64,000 bases of DNA from Streptomyces sp. NRRL B-24484 (GTDB lineage Bacteria > Actinomycetota > Actinomycetes > Streptomycetales > Streptomycetaceae), in the NCBI RefSeq assembly GCF_000717715.1, contig NZ_JOAI01000035.1, positions 25,215 through 89,214 on the forward strand, written 5' to 3'. Below, in pieces: positions 51,672 to 59,785 of this stretch. How positions within the stretch are numbered: position 1 is the first letter of the stretch; each line of letters starts with the position of its first letter. Under the pieces are notes generated by a model. The model was given only the letters and a program-made list of their open reading frames with translations. It made no database searches and was not told the DNA's origin. The translations under genes were made by a program, and so were the position numbers.

Positions 51672-54600
51672 CTACGAGACTTTTCGGGCCGCAATGAAGC
51701 GCTCTATTGTCTCGATGTGAGGGCTAGCATCGATTAGTTCAAGGAGAAGCTCTCCATCCTTACGGAGAAGCTTCCTCGCAGAGTTGCGAAGTTCCTCATC
51801 ATCTCGCCAGGGGCTAGCGATTGGCGCGATCGACTCCAAGAGGTGTGCAACGTGTCGGGGGCGGGCACCAGCGCGCATCCAAGCAATTACCTCGGGCGTG
51901 CCGGCGCCGAGCCGAATCGCGAGAGGAAGAAGGTTAAGGCTCCGCATTGTGCTGTGTTGCTGAAGATTCCATAGGTCCGATTCTTCTACCTCGCGCCCTG
52001 CCGCGACCACAGCACCAAGGGCTCCAGCAATCGTCGCTAGATCAAAGGCGAAGCTCGTATTTGTGATTTTGAGAATTTTAGGCAGAGGGTCGCTTTGTCC
52101 GCGCCCTGACCGACCGGACACGGGAGTTCCAAGCGCAACTTCGGCAACCGCGATCAGACTGCTTCCACGCAGCCATGCTGAGAGTGTCTCGGCGAATGCT
52201 TCCCAGGCCGACCCGCGGATCGATTCATCCGGCGATGAGATGCCCTTCATGAGGGTAGATGAATAGGAATCAATGTCGATCAATCGCGCAACTTGGGCGG
52301 GGTCCAAGCGTGAAAGAATTGAGAGCATGCAATTCGCCCAGTCTTCGACGGTTACTGGATGATTTTCGGTCTCCAGTACCGTCCGCAGCTCGCCAGCAAG
52401 CGCAGTGACTTCCGGAAGCGGCAGCCCAGCCTTATGGGCTGCGAGGGCGATCCAGCTCGGCGTTGATGAGTCAGCCAGGAATCTTGTCCCAACAAATTCG
52501 AGCGCCTGAGCGACCTCTGCCGCACGGGCTGCAGCGTGGGCCCGATGCGCAGCCCAGCTACTGCTAATAACACCGGTCGCATGGCTTTGGTCGCCCGAGA
52601 ATGACAAGAAAGCAAAGGCGGTTTGTTCCGCTCGGCTCATCGTGCCCAGTTCGAGGCTTTCATTTAGCGCACCTGAAATCAAACCATCAAGCTGGCTTGA
52701 GACCTCGGTGGATGCGTCCTCCTGGGCAAGAAATCTTGCCCTACTTAGAGCGTGGTTGACGTCCTGCTGGCGAAAGTTGATTGCTCGATTCGGCACAATG
52801 ATTGCGAGCGATCTGCAGGCCACATTGGCCCTTCCAGCCCGCCCGATAGCGTTGAGCAGCTGAGCCTGTGCACGCTGCTCGTTCTCTTGGGTACTTGCGT
52901 TTGCGTCCCAGCCGATCTGCGTCCCACCGATAATTACAGCTGTTGCCGGCAGGTTTAGCCCTTGGGCTAGAGTTCCTGTCGCGAAGAGGACGCGGGCTCG
53001 ATCAGTTTCGAATGAAATCTCACTGGCGCGCTGTTCTTCTCGGAGCATGGCTCCGGTATGCACGCCAATTCCTTTGTACAGTGCGGTGCGGACAGCGGAG
53101 CTTGTGCCAAGCTCCAATTCAGAAAGATGTAGTAGCGCCTCTACGTCGGTATCTGGTTCCTCTGGCGCTGCGAATCCTGGCATTTCGAGCGCGACCTTAA
53201 AGCTGTCATGTCGGCTACGGGAAAGGAATACCAGGACTCGTTGCCTATCTTTGTTACCCAATGCTTGTGCTATGCGCGCGACGGTGCGATTGCAATACGC
53301 GTCGTCGATGGTCCGTTGTTTGGTCCGATCAAACGTTAGCGGCCCAGTAATGGAAGTACCAACCAGCCGGTAGTCTCTGAAGTCCTTAGAACTCCACGAG
53401 CCCTGAAGCCCGGCAAGTAGGGAGAGGGGCGCGTCGTACTGTAGCTTCTTTCTACGAGCAGGGAGAGAATTCAGATTGCTCCGCGCCTCGTTCTCATATG
53501 GAATAGCTCTGCTTTGGTCAAAGCCTGCTACCGCTCGGAGCGTACGGGTTGGGCGCCATGGATGGTTGACGACAATGGAGGGGTGTCCAGTGGCATCAGA
53601 AAGCCATGACGCCAGCTCCTCAGGATTCGCCAAGAGGGCCGATAGCATCAGGACTCGAGTTTGCGGTGCACGATGTAGGATTTCTGAAATTACTAGTTCA
53701 GCGACGACTGCTCGCGCGTCAGAGGCGCCGATCATATGTGCCTCATCGAAGACGCATAGGGCCAGGCTGGAAAAGATTTCCGGATCTTGCCGAAGAGCGA
53801 GTGAGCATTTCTCTGGCGTCATCACAAGAATCTGCCGGCCCTCAACAAAGGTCAGTTCTTCCCCCGCGAGCTCGGTGTACTCGGCACCGCCGATGAACTC
53901 CTTTACTGCCACGCCATCAACGGCCGAGAAGGATTTTGATAGCTCGCGCCTGATCTGAGCTACCAGCGCATTGGTCGGAGCCAGATAGAGAACCCATCCG
54001 GACCTAACAGCATGAGAGATGGCGAGGTCGGCGACCGATGACTTTCCAGCACCAGTGGGTACTGTGACAACAGCGTGCGAATGGGGCCCAGGAAGGGCCT
54101 GTTCTGAATACGCGTGTGCCGCAGGCCATAGCAGAGGCCTTCTTCGCGCCCTGGAGCGTTGGAACATCTCAAATCGTCCGCCGTCGCCGTCCGGGGGCTG
54201 GACTGATCGAAGTGCTCGGAGTGTGGTCTCGCCGATTGCAGCCAAGATAAGCAAGGCCAGGTGATGAATATCGGCGTGGCGTGCGACACCTGATAGCCCA
54301 GTCGAGGATTCCTCAAGGTCCGCAATCAGAGACTGAAGATCTCCATAAGCAGTGGAAGGGGAGTCGTCTACGAAGTTCAGCCACTGGACGTGGCGTTCTA
54401 CCGCGGCGCCAATACGGTGAAATAGTTTATAGCGAACTAGTGAGGTCAGTCCGCCCGTACGTGGTGCAGTAGGTGCCGGCCTGTTGTTATCTAGGGCATA
54501 TAGCCTCAGTAGCGCCACGACCTTTTCGAGGCACCATTGTTCGATGTTGTCTGATTCCGAGGCTCTTACCGACTGTGCAGCCAAAGCCGCGTTAGAGTCG

Positions 54601-54989
54601 TATCCGGCGATGAGATAGAGAAGTCCGGTTTCAATCGTGGAGTAGTTTGCCTGATCTCCAAAAATCCATGGCAGGTCGCTATCTTCGCTTAGTGAAAACT
54701 CCGCTATGACACTTAGGGATTCTGCTGCGACGAAGGCGCAAGCCTGAACCGTCTCGCGGGTTGCGCTGGGAGCGAGAATTGCGTGCATTTCGAGGGCCGT
54801 CGCCAGCCGTCGAACTCCCTGCACGTTAGAATTTATCTGACCGCTGTCGTTGAGGTCGAAATCGCTTAGGTCGCGGAGATTAACACAGTCAATCCACGCT
54901 CCGGTCAGCATCCGTCGAACGTCGTCTGGCCCTTGATCTCCGAGCTGCGGAAGAGCCTGAAGGAGTTGATTTACTCCGGAATTGAACAC
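51672..54989 (-). CDS. Ski2-like SF2 helicase, HamB/AbpB-like defence component
   Basis: A 1105-residue helicase of noticeably low GC. Walker A PTGAGKS 311-317, Ia APTNALV 337-343, DEAH 415-418, motif V FATGTLAQGLNLPA 669-682 and motif VI QLLNAIGRAGR 710-720 place it in the Ski2-like branch. The N-terminal 300 and C-terminal 380 residues are helical and unassigned. It follows its partner nuclease with no gap (stop TAA then GTG). The pair matches the Hachiman (HamA-HamB) or AbpA-AbpB layout: a small DUF1837-like nuclease then a large helicase. Confidence 0.82.
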   Translation of the reverse strand: MFNSGVNQLLQALPQLGDQGPDDVRRMLTGAWIDCVNLRDLSDFDLNDSGQINSNVQGVRRLATALEMHAILAPSATRETVQACAFVAAESLSVIAEFSLSEDSDLPWIFGDQANYSTIETGLLYLIAGYDSNAALAAQSVRASESDNIEQWCLEKVVALLRLYALDNNRPAPTAPRTGGLTSLVRYKLFHRIGAAVERHVQWLNFVDDSPSTAYGDLQSLIADLEESSTGLSGVARHADIHHLALLILAAIGETTLRALRSVQPPDGDGGRFEMFQRSRARRRPLLWPAAHAYSEQALPGPHSHAVVTVPTGAGKSSVADLAISHAVRSGWVLYLAPTNALVAQIRRELSKSFSAVDGVAVKEFIGGAEYTELAGEELTFVEGRQILVMTPEKCSLALRQDPEIFSSLALCVFDEAHMIGASDARAVVAELVISEILHRAPQTRVLMLSALLANPEELASWLSDATGHPSIVVNHPWRPTRTLRAVAGFDQSRAIPYENEARSNLNSLPARRKKLQYDAPLSLLAGLQGSWSSKDFRDYRLVGTSITGPLTFDRTKQRTIDDAYCNRTVARIAQALGNKDRQRVLVFLSRSRHDSFKVALEMPGFAAPEEPDTDVEALLHLSELELGTSSAVRTALYKGIGVHTGAMLREEQRASEISFETDRARVLFATGTLAQGLNLPATAVIIGGTQIGWDANASTQENEQRAQAQLLNAIGRAGRANVACRSLAIIVPNRAINFRQQDVNHALSRARFLAQEDASTEVSSQLDGLISGALNESLELGTMSRAEQTAFAFLSFSGDQSHATGVISSSWAAHRAHAAARAAEVAQALEFVGTRFLADSSTPSWIALAAHKAGLPLPEVTALAGELRTVLETENHPVTVEDWANCMLSILSRLDPAQVARLIDIDSYSSTLMKGISSPDESIRGSAWEAFAETLSAWLRGSSLIAVAEVALGTPVSGRSGRGQSDPLPKILKITNTSFAFDLATIAGALGAVVAAGREVEESDLWNLQQHSTMRSLNLLPLAIRLGAGTPEVIAWMRAGARPRHVAHLLESIAPIASPWRDDEELRNSARKLLRKDGELLLELIDASPHIETIERFIAARKVS

Positions 54990-55880
54990 TTACACCACTA
55001 CCTTCAGAACAGAGCTTCTCATGGAGTCGGCCACGGAATTGAAGAAGTCGTGGAACTCCTTCAGTCTCAGTGCTATTACTCGCCTTCGCTCGATCGAGGG
55101 GAGGAGGCGACCGAGTGCATCTCTTTTTGCGAGAAGGTCAAATTCCAATTCATGGACAATCATTGGAAAATAGCAGCGGTGCTGCAACCATAGGGAGTTT
55201 GAGACCAATTCTGCAATTTCTGACGGTAGTGCCATCTTTAGCGTTGCCAGCTTTGATCTGAGCTCGGGGCCGTATTTCAGCTCGTCGACATCCCTGAAGA
55301 TTTGGGATGCTTCAGTAAGTTGCGCACTTCCGCCAAGCCGTGAGGCCTTGCTCTCTCCGATTGCTACGACCGGGCCGGAGGGTTCTGAGTAAATGGCTAC
55401 AGCATCGAGCCCCTGTTGGGTAGGGATTGTGTGTAGCTCTGCTAGGGCGTTTACCGGACCAGAAAGTAGGGAGTTCTCGACCCTCGCCCGCACTACTAGG
55501 AGCGCATGCATGACGCCTTCGGCGATCCATGCGTTTCGCTTCGTGTCCCGAAATGAAATTTCCGGCTTACTCGTGAAAGTGTTGTTTTCTCCGATGAGTC
55601 GAGTGACAGCCCAAGTTAGCTCTTGCTGTCCGTCGATTCCAGAAGGCAGCATGTCGGCGCAGAGCTGCGCGTCATGACGGACGGCTCCAGCCAGCGCCCC
55701 GACAAGGTACATGCCAAAGGCTGCAGTGGAGGACGGCGACTCTAGACCCGAGGCGCTAATCACCGTATGTGTGGGAGCGCCCTCAATTTCCTCGAAGGAG
55801 AGCTCTTCCTGTAGGTCCTGCAGAGCTCGCTCGACTAGGTCCAGGGGCTCCAGCGCGGTGAAATTTGGAAGTCCGTCCAC
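54990..55880 (-). CDS. HamA/AbpA-like (DUF1837-type) nuclease partner
   Basis: A 296-residue protein. The central block GLDAVAIYSEPSG (D159) followed by VVAIGESKASR (E176-S-K178) is a PD-(D/E)xK core of the DUF1837 kind, with SAQLTEASQIFRDVDEL after it. In Hachiman the helicase senses phage DNA intermediates and releases HamA to degrade DNA. The GTG at 55880 fits the switch to coding composition; an in-frame ATG near 55974 is an alternative start. Low GC like its partner. Assignment is by motif and gene pairing. Confidence 0.72.
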   Translation of the reverse strand: MDGLPNFTALEPLDLVERALQDLQEELSFEEIEGAPTHTVISASGLESPSSTAAFGMYLVGALAGAVRHDAQLCADMLPSGIDGQQELTWAVTRLIGENNTFTSKPEISFRDTKRNAWIAEGVMHALLVVRARVENSLLSGPVNALAELHTIPTQQGLDAVAIYSEPSGPVVAIGESKASRLGGSAQLTEASQIFRDVDELKYGPELRSKLATLKMALPSEIAELVSNSLWLQHRCYFPMIVHELEFDLLAKRDALGRLLPSIERRRVIALRLKEFHDFFNSVADSMRSSVLKVVV

Positions 55881-56188
55881 GGGGCGAGGGTATCGACGTT
55901 CGTTCGTGGTCGCTAGCAGTACGGGGAAGTCTGTAGGCGGCGTTCTCCGGTGGCAGGACGGAGCTCGCAGCTTCATAGAGTCGCCGGCCGGCCGGAGCCG
56001 TCCGACCGGGCCGGCGACCTTCCCAGGATGGCGGTGACCGCGCAGAGCTCGACTCATGGCAGTCTGCAAGTGACCACCATGGATCGCCCTTTCCGCTGAC
56101 ATGGCCCTGGGCCGCGGGACGCAGCACGTACCCGGGAAGCCTTGTCTCCGGGCTGCTCTGCCCTGTTGAGTGGAGCGGGTGCGAAGGC
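55881..56188. other. Promoter region of the HamAB-like operon
   Basis: 308-bp spacer. No gene visible; GC returns to the high background here, marking the edge of the low-GC module. Confidence 0.5.
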
Positions 56189-56836
56189 TCAGGGCCGTGG
56201 GTAGCCTCGGTTCTCCGACTTGGTCAGGAGGCCAAGCCTGGCGCGAGCCGCCCAGTAGGTGCGCCAGCGTTCGGACTGGTTTCGGTCAACGAACCGCCCA
56301 AGCCCGTGAGCAGTGGACGGGGTTAGCTTGATTGCTTCCCAGCCGGTCTCGGCGGCGCCGAATCCATCGGCGATCTGAGCGAACGACGGCCCTTGGAAGT
56401 AGCTCACGGCAGTGTCGTTGGTCCGCAGCGGAACGCCTGAAAGGTCTGAGACGAAGGTCTCTTGAGCGAGGCGCGACTCGAAGTAGGCCGTCGTCAGGTC
56501 GTCGATCTCGACGCGCATCACGTTATGGACCTGCGAACGGAGGCTGGGGGTCTGCAGGCACGATCGGTAGGAGAAGTCGATCACGCTGCCGTCCGTGCGG
56601 ACCACCTCGAATCCTGGGTGTGGACCCATGAACGGTGGAGCAACCCGGATGCTGGCTACCCCAACGCCAATCTTCTGTTCCGCCTCATGATGCATGTCGA
56701 GGAGGTCCCGGACTAGATCGAACTCATCACCGCTCAGCGCGGTTCCCACAGGGTGTTTGTGCAGTACCGCGCGCACGGCGTCGCCAGCAGCCGCTTTCGT
56801 CCGGTACTCACGTTGCCCGATCCAAAACTTAGCCAT
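56189..56836 (-). CDS. DUF3223 (DCL-like) protein
   Basis: A 215-residue protein with the DCL-type DUF3223 fold at residues 1-100: KFWIGQREYRTKAAAGDAVR, LLDMHHEAEQKIGVGVASIR and GFEVVRTDGSVIDFSYRSCL. In bacteria this domain is often next to or fused with HNH nucleases. Here no HNH follows; the C-terminal 100 residues are unassigned helical sequence (SERWRTYWAARARLGLLTKS). ATG 56836 was chosen; upstream frame is non-coding. Probably defence-associated. Confidence 0.72.
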   Translation of the reverse strand: MAKFWIGQREYRTKAAAGDAVRAVLHKHPVGTALSGDEFDLVRDLLDMHHEAEQKIGVGVASIRVAPPFMGPHPGFEVVRTDGSVIDFSYRSCLQTPSLRSQVHNVMRVEIDDLTTAYFESRLAQETFVSDLSGVPLRTNDTAVSYFQGPSFAQIADGFGAAETGWEAIKLTPSTAHGLGRFVDRNQSERWRTYWAARARLGLLTKSENRGYPRP

Positions 56837-57192
56837 GTGATCGACCTTCTGATCTAGTCCCTGTCTGACGTTGTTCCGTGGGGCAATGTGGCCCGCCGAC
56901 TGGGCCAGCGCGTTGGGGTGCATCCTGCCAACCATGGCCCAGCGACTGGCAGCGATGGAGGAGATGTGACGATCTGTTCGCACTGTGATAGGGAGCGGGC
57001 CGGTCCATCTGATGGTGAGTTGACTTCGGGACCTGGACGGGACCACACGCTCCGCATCGCGTGGCACGAAAGAGGCCCAGCTGCGCTCATGGGAGCGCCG
57101 TCACGTGCTCTTGACCTGCGGAATCGTCCTGTGCGGCCACTGGGGGTCAAGGGGTGAAGCCTCAGGGCAGGATCTGGGCTAGATCCACAGAC
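56837..57192. other. Spacer containing an att relic
   Basis: 356 bp without a gene. It contains the 17-bp tRNA-Pro anticodon-arm match at 57139. Confidence 0.55.
57139..57155 (+). repeat. 17-bp relic of the attachment core
   Basis: ACTGGGGGTCAAGGGGT is identical to 23439-23455 of tRNA-Pro and to the start of attR (from its second base), same strand, then diverges. A CTTGAC lies 28 bp upstream, as in the tRNA stem. It probably marks a former element end. Confidence 0.6.
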
Positions 57193-58338
57193 TCAGAGGG
57201 CGAGTAGCGGCCGCAGGAACGGCGGCGCCAGCAAGGCAGCGCGCTCCCGGCCATCGGCGTCCGCCGCTGCCAGGGCCTCGTTCACGCCGCGCGCCTGGAA
57301 CAGCAGGCCGAGCGCGGAGGCGGCCTGCTGGCTCGGTGTCGGATCCGGTTCCAGCAGCCCATCACGCAGCAACAGCGTGGTGAAGCCCACGAGTACGCCC
57401 ATCGTCCACTCGCGAGCGGCTTCTCCCGGCTCGCCTGTCGCGATCTCCGCCTCCACCGCGCTGCACAAGCGGTCAGCCCATGGAGCGATGGAGCCGGCCG
57501 CTGTCCAGGCCGCATGGAGTTCATCGAGCGGAGCGTCGAGGGCGAGCGAGTACACGTGGTTGAGCACGCTGGACTCGGGCAGTCCCGGGAGCCGGTGTGC
57601 TGGCTGGTGCCGTAGTGCTGCGAGTGGGTCGTCCTCGTTGTTCTCGATGAGGTAGGCGCCGGGGTTGGGCATGTCGGAGCCGAGATAGCTCCGGGCAGCC
57701 CGTCCGACCGTCTCCCTGCTGACGCCGTCCGCCCCCTGTGTGATCCCGATTGCGGCGTGGAATATAACCCCGGCATTGTCCAGGTGCTCAGCGTCGGCGC
57801 CGGCGTCGAACCCCTGCGCGTACTCCCACAGTGGGGCCAGGGCGGGCATCCCACGCAGCGCCTTGTTGATCTTCTGAATCCGGCGGACCACCACAGTGAC
57901 CCTATGGGCGCCACGGCTGGCGAGCCGGTCGGCGCCGTCTCCGATCCAGTCGTCTAGCTCTTGACCTTCGCGCAGCGGGCCCAGGTCCGCGATGAGGCCG
58001 CGGCCGAGTCTGGACACCTGGCGTGCGAGGACAGCCCGCACGGTGGCCTCCGGCACTGGCAGGCCGGCACCGAACGCCCCTAGGGCCAGATTTTCCCGGC
58101 TGCCACCGGGCCGCTGGTTCCGGCCGAGCCACACGACCAGGTCACCGACTGATGGGTCCGCCGCCGATGCGCTGCCCCCGCCGGCAACCCGGCCAGGGTA
58201 TGAGCGGGGGTTGCCGGGAAGCAGCGGGTCGGGCCGGCTGCGCCAGCGCTCCAACTGTCGGGGGCGGACTTCGACGCCCAGGTCGGCGGCGTAGGCGATC
58301 AACTGGAGGTCGGCGATGCTGGGCGGAGTGCGGGACAT
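57193..58338 (-). CDS. Hypothetical protein with N-terminal HTH-like segment
   Basis: A 381-residue mostly helical protein. The N-terminus (SIADLQLIAYAADLGVEVRP then RQLERWRSRP) looks like a short MerR/HTH-type unit. The rest has VRAVLARQVSRLGRGLIADL, a WEYAQGFDAGADAEHL block and EWTMGVLVGFTTLLLRDGLL. No known family. It is the last long gene before attR and lies between the relic att core and attR, so it may form a separate inserted module. ATG 58338. Confidence 0.6.
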   Translation of the reverse strand: MSRTPPSIADLQLIAYAADLGVEVRPRQLERWRSRPDPLLPGNPRSYPGRVAGGGSASAADPSVGDLVVWLGRNQRPGGSRENLALGAFGAGLPVPEATVRAVLARQVSRLGRGLIADLGPLREGQELDDWIGDGADRLASRGAHRVTVVVRRIQKINKALRGMPALAPLWEYAQGFDAGADAEHLDNAGVIFHAAIGITQGADGVSRETVGRAARSYLGSDMPNPGAYLIENNEDDPLAALRHQPAHRLPGLPESSVLNHVYSLALDAPLDELHAAWTAAGSIAPWADRLCSAVEAEIATGEPGEAAREWTMGVLVGFTTLLLRDGLLEPDPTPSQQAASALGLLFQARGVNEALAAADADGRERAALLAPPFLRPLLAL

Positions 58339-58472
58339 GGCGGGCACCGTAGCGCCCCCGCCTGGTTTGAAGAACCCCCCGAGGTCATCTGGAAACTGAG
58401 TGCGCCTCGACTGATCACATGGGATCAGCGGGCGATCCGTCCCGCCAGATCTCGAACTGAAGTGAGGACACC

Positions 58473-58634
58473 GTGCACACGCTCAAGACGCTACTCCGAT
58501 TGATCAAGGGGGCCAACCGTGGACAGGAACTGAAGGGCCAGCCGAAGGCGGACCGGTGGCTGAACCGCAGCGCCACTGCCCTTCAGGTGGCAGCCGCAGT
58601 AGCGCGGATTCTGCTCACGTTGCACAACTGGTGA
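58473..58634 (+). CDS. Possible 53-residue small protein
   Basis: GTG 58473 preceded by GTGAGGACACC encodes a basic, amphipathic protein (MHTLKTLLRLIKGANRGQEL; ATALQVAAAVARILLTLHNW) just inside attR. The hydrophobic C-terminal helix could be membrane-active. Plausible but unproven. Confidence 0.4.
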   Translation: MHTLKTLLRLIKGANRGQELKGQPKADRWLNRSATALQVAAAVARILLTLHNW

Positions 58635-58793
58635 GCAGTGTTGTTGGCGGCATAGCCCTCCTGCCCGACAACAACGGCCGACATCAACACCCACGGTCAG
58701 GGGTGCCACGTCGCGCTCATCGAGGTCTTGCTGCGCCAGCGACTCGATGGCACTGCCAGGACTCGTTGGCAGTGCATGGCCCTGGCGATGCGC

Positions 58794-58836
58794 CTGGGGG
58801 TCAAGGGGTCGCAGGTTCAAATCCTGTCGTCCCGAC
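58794..58836 (+). repeat. attR: 43-bp direct repeat of tRNA-Pro
   Basis: Exact copy of 23440-23482; upstream bases differ from the tRNA, so only the 3' half is present and no functional tRNA is encoded. Confidence 0.93.
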
Positions 58837-59229
58837 GTGAGTCGGAAGGGCCGTTGGCCGGGAGAAATCCCAGGTCGGCGGCCTTTTGCGTGACGTCCCG
58901 TCATTGAAGCGACCTGCCGGCGGATACTCCTAAATGATCTTGCTGGGGACCGGCTGGGGACCCGGATGTTCCCGGCGGACCCCGCGGGGCCGCTCCCGGG
59001 GCCGACCAGCCGAGGGCCCACCTGCCCCCTCCCGGCCAAAATTGCCCCAGGGAAAGCCGCAAGGACACCCTCCCCGGCACACTCCCGTGGTGATTTCCTA
59101 CGCCCGCGCTACGAAGGGCCGAGCAAGAGGGGCCGCGGCCTGCCTTTCCTTCGCTTGGAATGCGTGCCCGTCCGCCGAGTTCGGCCTCACCAATCCGCCT
59201 CTGCGTCGTTGTCTACCTTCTACTAGAAG
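58837..59229. other. Chromosomal flank after attR
   Basis: 393 bp without a convincing gene. A stem near 58845-58890 (AAGGGCCG ... CGGCCTTTT) probably is the original chromosomal terminator of tRNA-Pro. Confidence 0.5.
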
Positions 59230-59266
59230 ACTGATGAAGATCTTGGTGTGAGCTCGGCTGCCGCCG

Positions 59267-59641
59267 TCAGGCGGTGGCCGGGATGTGCCAGGTGGTGCCG
59301 TTGTGGGTGAGTCCGAGTTTGATCAGGGCCCGCAGGTTGAGGGCTGCGGCGCGGGTGTGGAGCCAGGCGTTGTTCTTGATCGTGCCGATGTGTCGTAGTC
59401 GACGGTTGCCGTGGGCGACGAGCCAGGCGACGGCACGTTCGACGGGTGGCCGCCAGCGCCGGTAGGCGGCCTGCCAGTCGCGGTCGGTGGCGGCATGGCG
59501 GCGGGCGGCGGCGAGCAGGTCGTGGTGCGAGCGGATGGTGACGATCCGCCCGGCCTTGGCGGTGCTGCACCGCTCGCGTAGCGGACAGCCGGTGCACTGG
59601 TCGGTGAACAGACAGCTCGAGGCCTCCCTTCTGCGCTGACA
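59267..59641 (-). pseudogene. C-terminal remnant of an IS1182-like transposase
   Basis: The fragment contains CTGCPLRERCSTAKAGRIVT, a zinc-knuckle region typical of IS1182 transposases, then RRWRPPVERAVAWLVAHGNR, HIGTIKNNAWLHTRAAALNL and a terminal LRALIKLGL. The catalytic N-terminal two-thirds are missing, so it is inactive. It lies 145 bp upstream of the CHAT gene and may have truncated it. Confidence 0.7.
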
Positions 59642-59785
59642 GCCACTCAGCAGATCCGGACGACCAGAGGCCATGACACCTCTGATCAGAGGCCCTCACA
59701 CGCGCCACATCACGGTCTCGTCAACCTCGGGCGACGGGGCGCTCCGCGCGCTACCGTCGGATTCCTCCAGCCACCGCAGCGCGAC

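Noticed and set aside
58794..58836. Second tRNA-Pro gene
   Set aside because: Only the anticodon-loop-to-3' half is present; the 5' half is unrelated sequence. It is attR.
58934..59251. Plus-strand frame of 105 residues after attR
   Set aside because: Arg/Pro/Gly-rich with no ribosome site or motif; treated as non-coding.
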